DNA of 64,000 bases, from positions 1 to 64,000 of the forward strand of contig JAPPKD010000108.1 in assembly GCA_028820215.1 (NCBI GenBank). Reading direction: 5' to 3'. Made by a program: the position numbers and the translations under genes. The number at the start of each line of letters is the position of its first letter. Within the stretch, counting starts at the first letter, position 1. The notes under the pieces were generated by a model. The model was not told where the DNA came from. It made no database searches and saw only the letters and a program-made list of their open reading frames with translations. Positions 62,420 through 64,000 of this stretch are shown piece after piece. Origin of the DNA: Spirochaetaceae bacterium (lineage in GTDB: Bacteria; Spirochaetota; Spirochaetia; SZUA-6; Bin103).

Positions 62420-63429
62420 TGAGCGGGCGCGACCCCCTTCAGCTCCCGGTGGCGGCGATGCTCGCGGGCGTCGCCGTCGCCGCCTGGTTCGGGGCCGGTT
62501 ACTTCGGCATGGAGCTGCTGGCCGAGGTGGCGATCCTGGCCATCTTCGCCATGAGCCTCGACCTCCTGGTGGGTGCCGCCGGCATGGTCTCGCTCGGGCA
62601 CGCGGGCTTCCTGGCCCTCGGCGCCTACGCCACCGCCGCCGCCACGGTCCTCTGGGGCTGGCCGCCGCTCGCGGCGGTGGGGCTGTCGGTGGCGACCGCG
62701 GCGGCGATCGCCGTGGGCGTCGGCTTCTTCGCGGTGCGCCTGACCGGCGTGTTCTTCATCATGATCACCCTCGCCATCGGGCAGATGGTCCATGCCTACT
62801 TCGTCAAGGCGCGGGTCTTCGGCGGAGATAACGGCATGGCCGGCACGCCCCGTTTCGATCTCGCCCCGCTCGGGCTGGACTCCGGAGATCCGGCGGTGTT
62901 CGCCGCCTGCGTCCTCATCGCCGCGCTGCTGGTCTACCTGGCCCTGCTGATCCTTCGCCGGTCTCCATTCGGCATGATGCTCACGGCCATTCACCAGAAC
63001 CCGGGCCGGCTGGCGTCGCTCGGGTGCCCGGTACGGCGCTACAAGCTGGCAGCCTTCGGCGCCGCGGGCGCGGTCGCCGGTCTGGCCGGCGCCCTGATGG
63101 CACAGCACACCGGCTTCGTGTCACCGGACCTCGCCTTCTGGACCCTCTCGGGCGAGGCGCTGATCATCGTCATCCTGGGAGGCAGCGGCAGCCTGATCGG
63201 CGCCGCCGGCGGCGCGGCACTGTACATCCTCCTCCGCAATCAACTGAACGACGGCTCGTTCTGGAAAAGCCTCTCCCTCCCGCCGGAGATGGCCGATCAC
63301 TGGCAGCTCATCATGGGGCTGTTCTTCATCGTCGTCGTCCTGCTGGCCCGGGACGGCCTGTACGGGCGCCTCACCTGGGCGATCCGGCACGCGGCCCTGG
63401 CAGTCGTGCGGCGGAGAAGCCGCGCGTGA
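62419..63429 (+). CDS. livM: Branched-chain amino acid-type ABC permease (LivM)
   Basis: A 336-residue permease with about nine membrane segments. IFAMSLDLLVGAAGMVSLGHAGF and FVSPDLAFWTLSGEALIIVILGGSGSLIGA are typical LivM signatures. It starts at the ATG overlapping the livH stop and its own stop overlaps the livG start (TGATG), so the three are translated together. With LivH it forms the membrane pore of a branched-chain-type transporter. Confidence 0.93.
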   Translation: MSGRDPLQLPVAAMLAGVAVAAWFGAGYFGMELLAEVAILAIFAMSLDLLVGAAGMVSLGHAGFLALGAYATAAATVLWGWPPLAAVGLSVATAAAIAVGVGFFAVRLTGVFFIMITLAIGQMVHAYFVKARVFGGDNGMAGTPRFDLAPLGLDSGDPAVFAACVLIAALLVYLALLILRRSPFGMMLTAIHQNPGRLASLGCPVRRYKLAAFGAAGAVAGLAGALMAQHTGFVSPDLAFWTLSGEALIIVILGGSGSLIGAAGGAALYILLRNQLNDGSFWKSLSLPPEMADHWQLIMGLFFIVVVLLARDGLYGRLTWAIRHAALAVVRRRSRA

Positions 63430-64000
63430 TGGCCCACGCGCTGCAGGCGACCGGCCTGTGCAAGGCGTTTGGGTCGCTGCAGGTGACCGACCACGTCTCG
63501 CTGCGGCTCCCGCCGGGCGAGCGGCGCGGGCTGATCGGCCCCAACGGCGCCGGCAAGACCACACTGTTCAACCTGATCACCGGCGAGCTCGACGCGGACG
63601 CGGGCCGGGTGTACATCGGGGGCCGCGACGTGAGCGGAGCGCCGCCCGACGTCCGTGCGCGGGCCGGGCTGGCGCGCAGCTTCCAGCGCAACAACCTGTT
63701 CGGCGACCTCACCGTCAGGGAGAACCTGGCGCTCGCCTGCGCGCTCAGGCAGCGCATCGGTCACGTGTTCTGGCTTCCAGCGCGCCGATTCGCCGCGGTG
63801 CGCGAAGAGGCGGAAGCGCATGCCCAGCGGCTCGGCCTTGCGCAGCATCTGCCGGCACCGGTGTCCACCCTGCCCTACGGCACCCAGCGCCACCTCGAGA
63901 TCGGACTGGCGCTGGTAAGGGAGCCGACGGTCCTGCTGCTCGACGAGCCCACCGCCGGGATGAGTCCGGAGGAGACGGCCGGCATCGTCGAGCTGCTGGC
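63429..64000 (+). CDS. livG: LivG-type ABC transporter ATPase (cut by window end)
   Basis: Only the first 190 residues are in the window. The ATPase core has Walker A GPNGAGKTT (37-45), the Q-loop region RSFQRNNLFGDLTV, the LivG-type signature LPYGTQRHLEI in place of LSGGQ, and Walker B VLLLDEPTAGM. It powers the LivHM permease. livF, usually next, would lie beyond base 64000. The ATG overlaps the livM stop by one base. Confidence 0.93.
   Translation, partial: MAHALQATGLCKAFGSLQVTDHVSLRLPPGERRGLIGPNGAGKTTLFNLITGELDADAGRVYIGGRDVSGAPPDVRARAGLARSFQRNNLFGDLTVRENLALACALRQRIGHVFWLPARRFAAVREEAEAHAQRLGLAQHLPAPVSTLPYGTQRHLEIGLALVREPTVLLLDEPTAGMSPEETAGIVELL

Noticed and set aside
1..64000. CRISPR arrays, tRNA genes, insertion sequences and rRNA
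   Set aside because: No regularly spaced repeats, cloverleaf-like sequences, transposase genes or rRNA were seen while reading; a dedicated search was not possible here.

Overview
This 64 kb window is a high-G+C bacterial chromosome segment, densely coded on both strands, with frequent GTG starts and many 1-8 base stop/start overlaps. No rRNA, ribosomal protein or other marker gene is present, so the lineage cannot be fixed. The gene content (many Gfo/Idh/MocA oxidoreductases, phytanoyl-CoA-dioxygenase-like enzymes, glycoside hydrolases, a branched-chain amino-acid ABC system, large glycogen enzymes) suits an uncultured heterotroph, possibly marine or host-associated. A sponge-type Spirochaetota or Chloroflexota-like organism is one guess, but nothing here proves it.

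Layout. 0-7 kb: a FitA/VapB-type RHH antitoxin with a PIN toxin, a 2-hydroxyacid dehydrogenase, a second RHH antitoxin whose PIN toxin has lost its middle, a glpK-Gfo/Idh pair, an endoglycoceramidase-like GH5 lipoprotein and an orphan Phd/YefM antitoxin. 7-18.5 kb: a winged-helix (AlkZ-like) protein, a GHL6/GH151-like hydrolase, a small methyltransferase, two PhyH-type dioxygenases, a DUF4143 ATPase, a VOC protein, a glyoxalase-II-like hydrolase, an operon Gfo/Idh - flavin disulfide reductase - PhyH, and a phosphoesterase. 18.5-26 kb: a coupled operon S9 peptidase - adenosine deaminase - DapA-like aldolase, a frameshifted BrnT with an HTH antitoxin, a GNAT, a nucleoside hydrolase and a serine beta-lactamase-like hydrolase. 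26-39 kb: two large uncharacterised proteins, a Gfo/Idh, an HNH nuclease, and a minus-strand operon (amidohydrolase, SDR, 3-hydroxyacyl-CoA-type dehydrogenase, PGDH-like dehydrogenase) followed upstream by a 12-repeat FG-GAP protein.

39-47 kb: a circularly permuted ATP-grasp / transglutaminase / alpha-E trio (a predicted amide-bond-forming pathway), then an accessory patch. The patch holds an orphan promoter with a 16 bp palindrome, an AT-rich DUF2971 gene, and the wreck of a type I restriction locus (hsdR tail, frameshifted YhcG-type nuclease, hsdM lacking its centre). It ends with a B12-binding radical SAM protein and an unidentified gene remnant. 47-59 kb: a MetE-like methyltransferase and a nucleotidyltransferase follow the glycogen module of glgP, glgX and a 1634-residue protein joining a GH13 amylase-type domain to a GT5 glycogen-synthase domain. 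59-64 kb: a liv ABC operon whose binding-protein gene is separated from livHMG by a hicBA pair, a P-loop protein and a small gene; livG runs off the end.

Two themes recur. Most disrupted genes are accessory (toxins, restriction functions), which suggests real decay rather than random sequencing error. Several genes also have a good promoter whose -10 box lies only 5-7 bases before the start codon, which predicts leaderless mRNAs.
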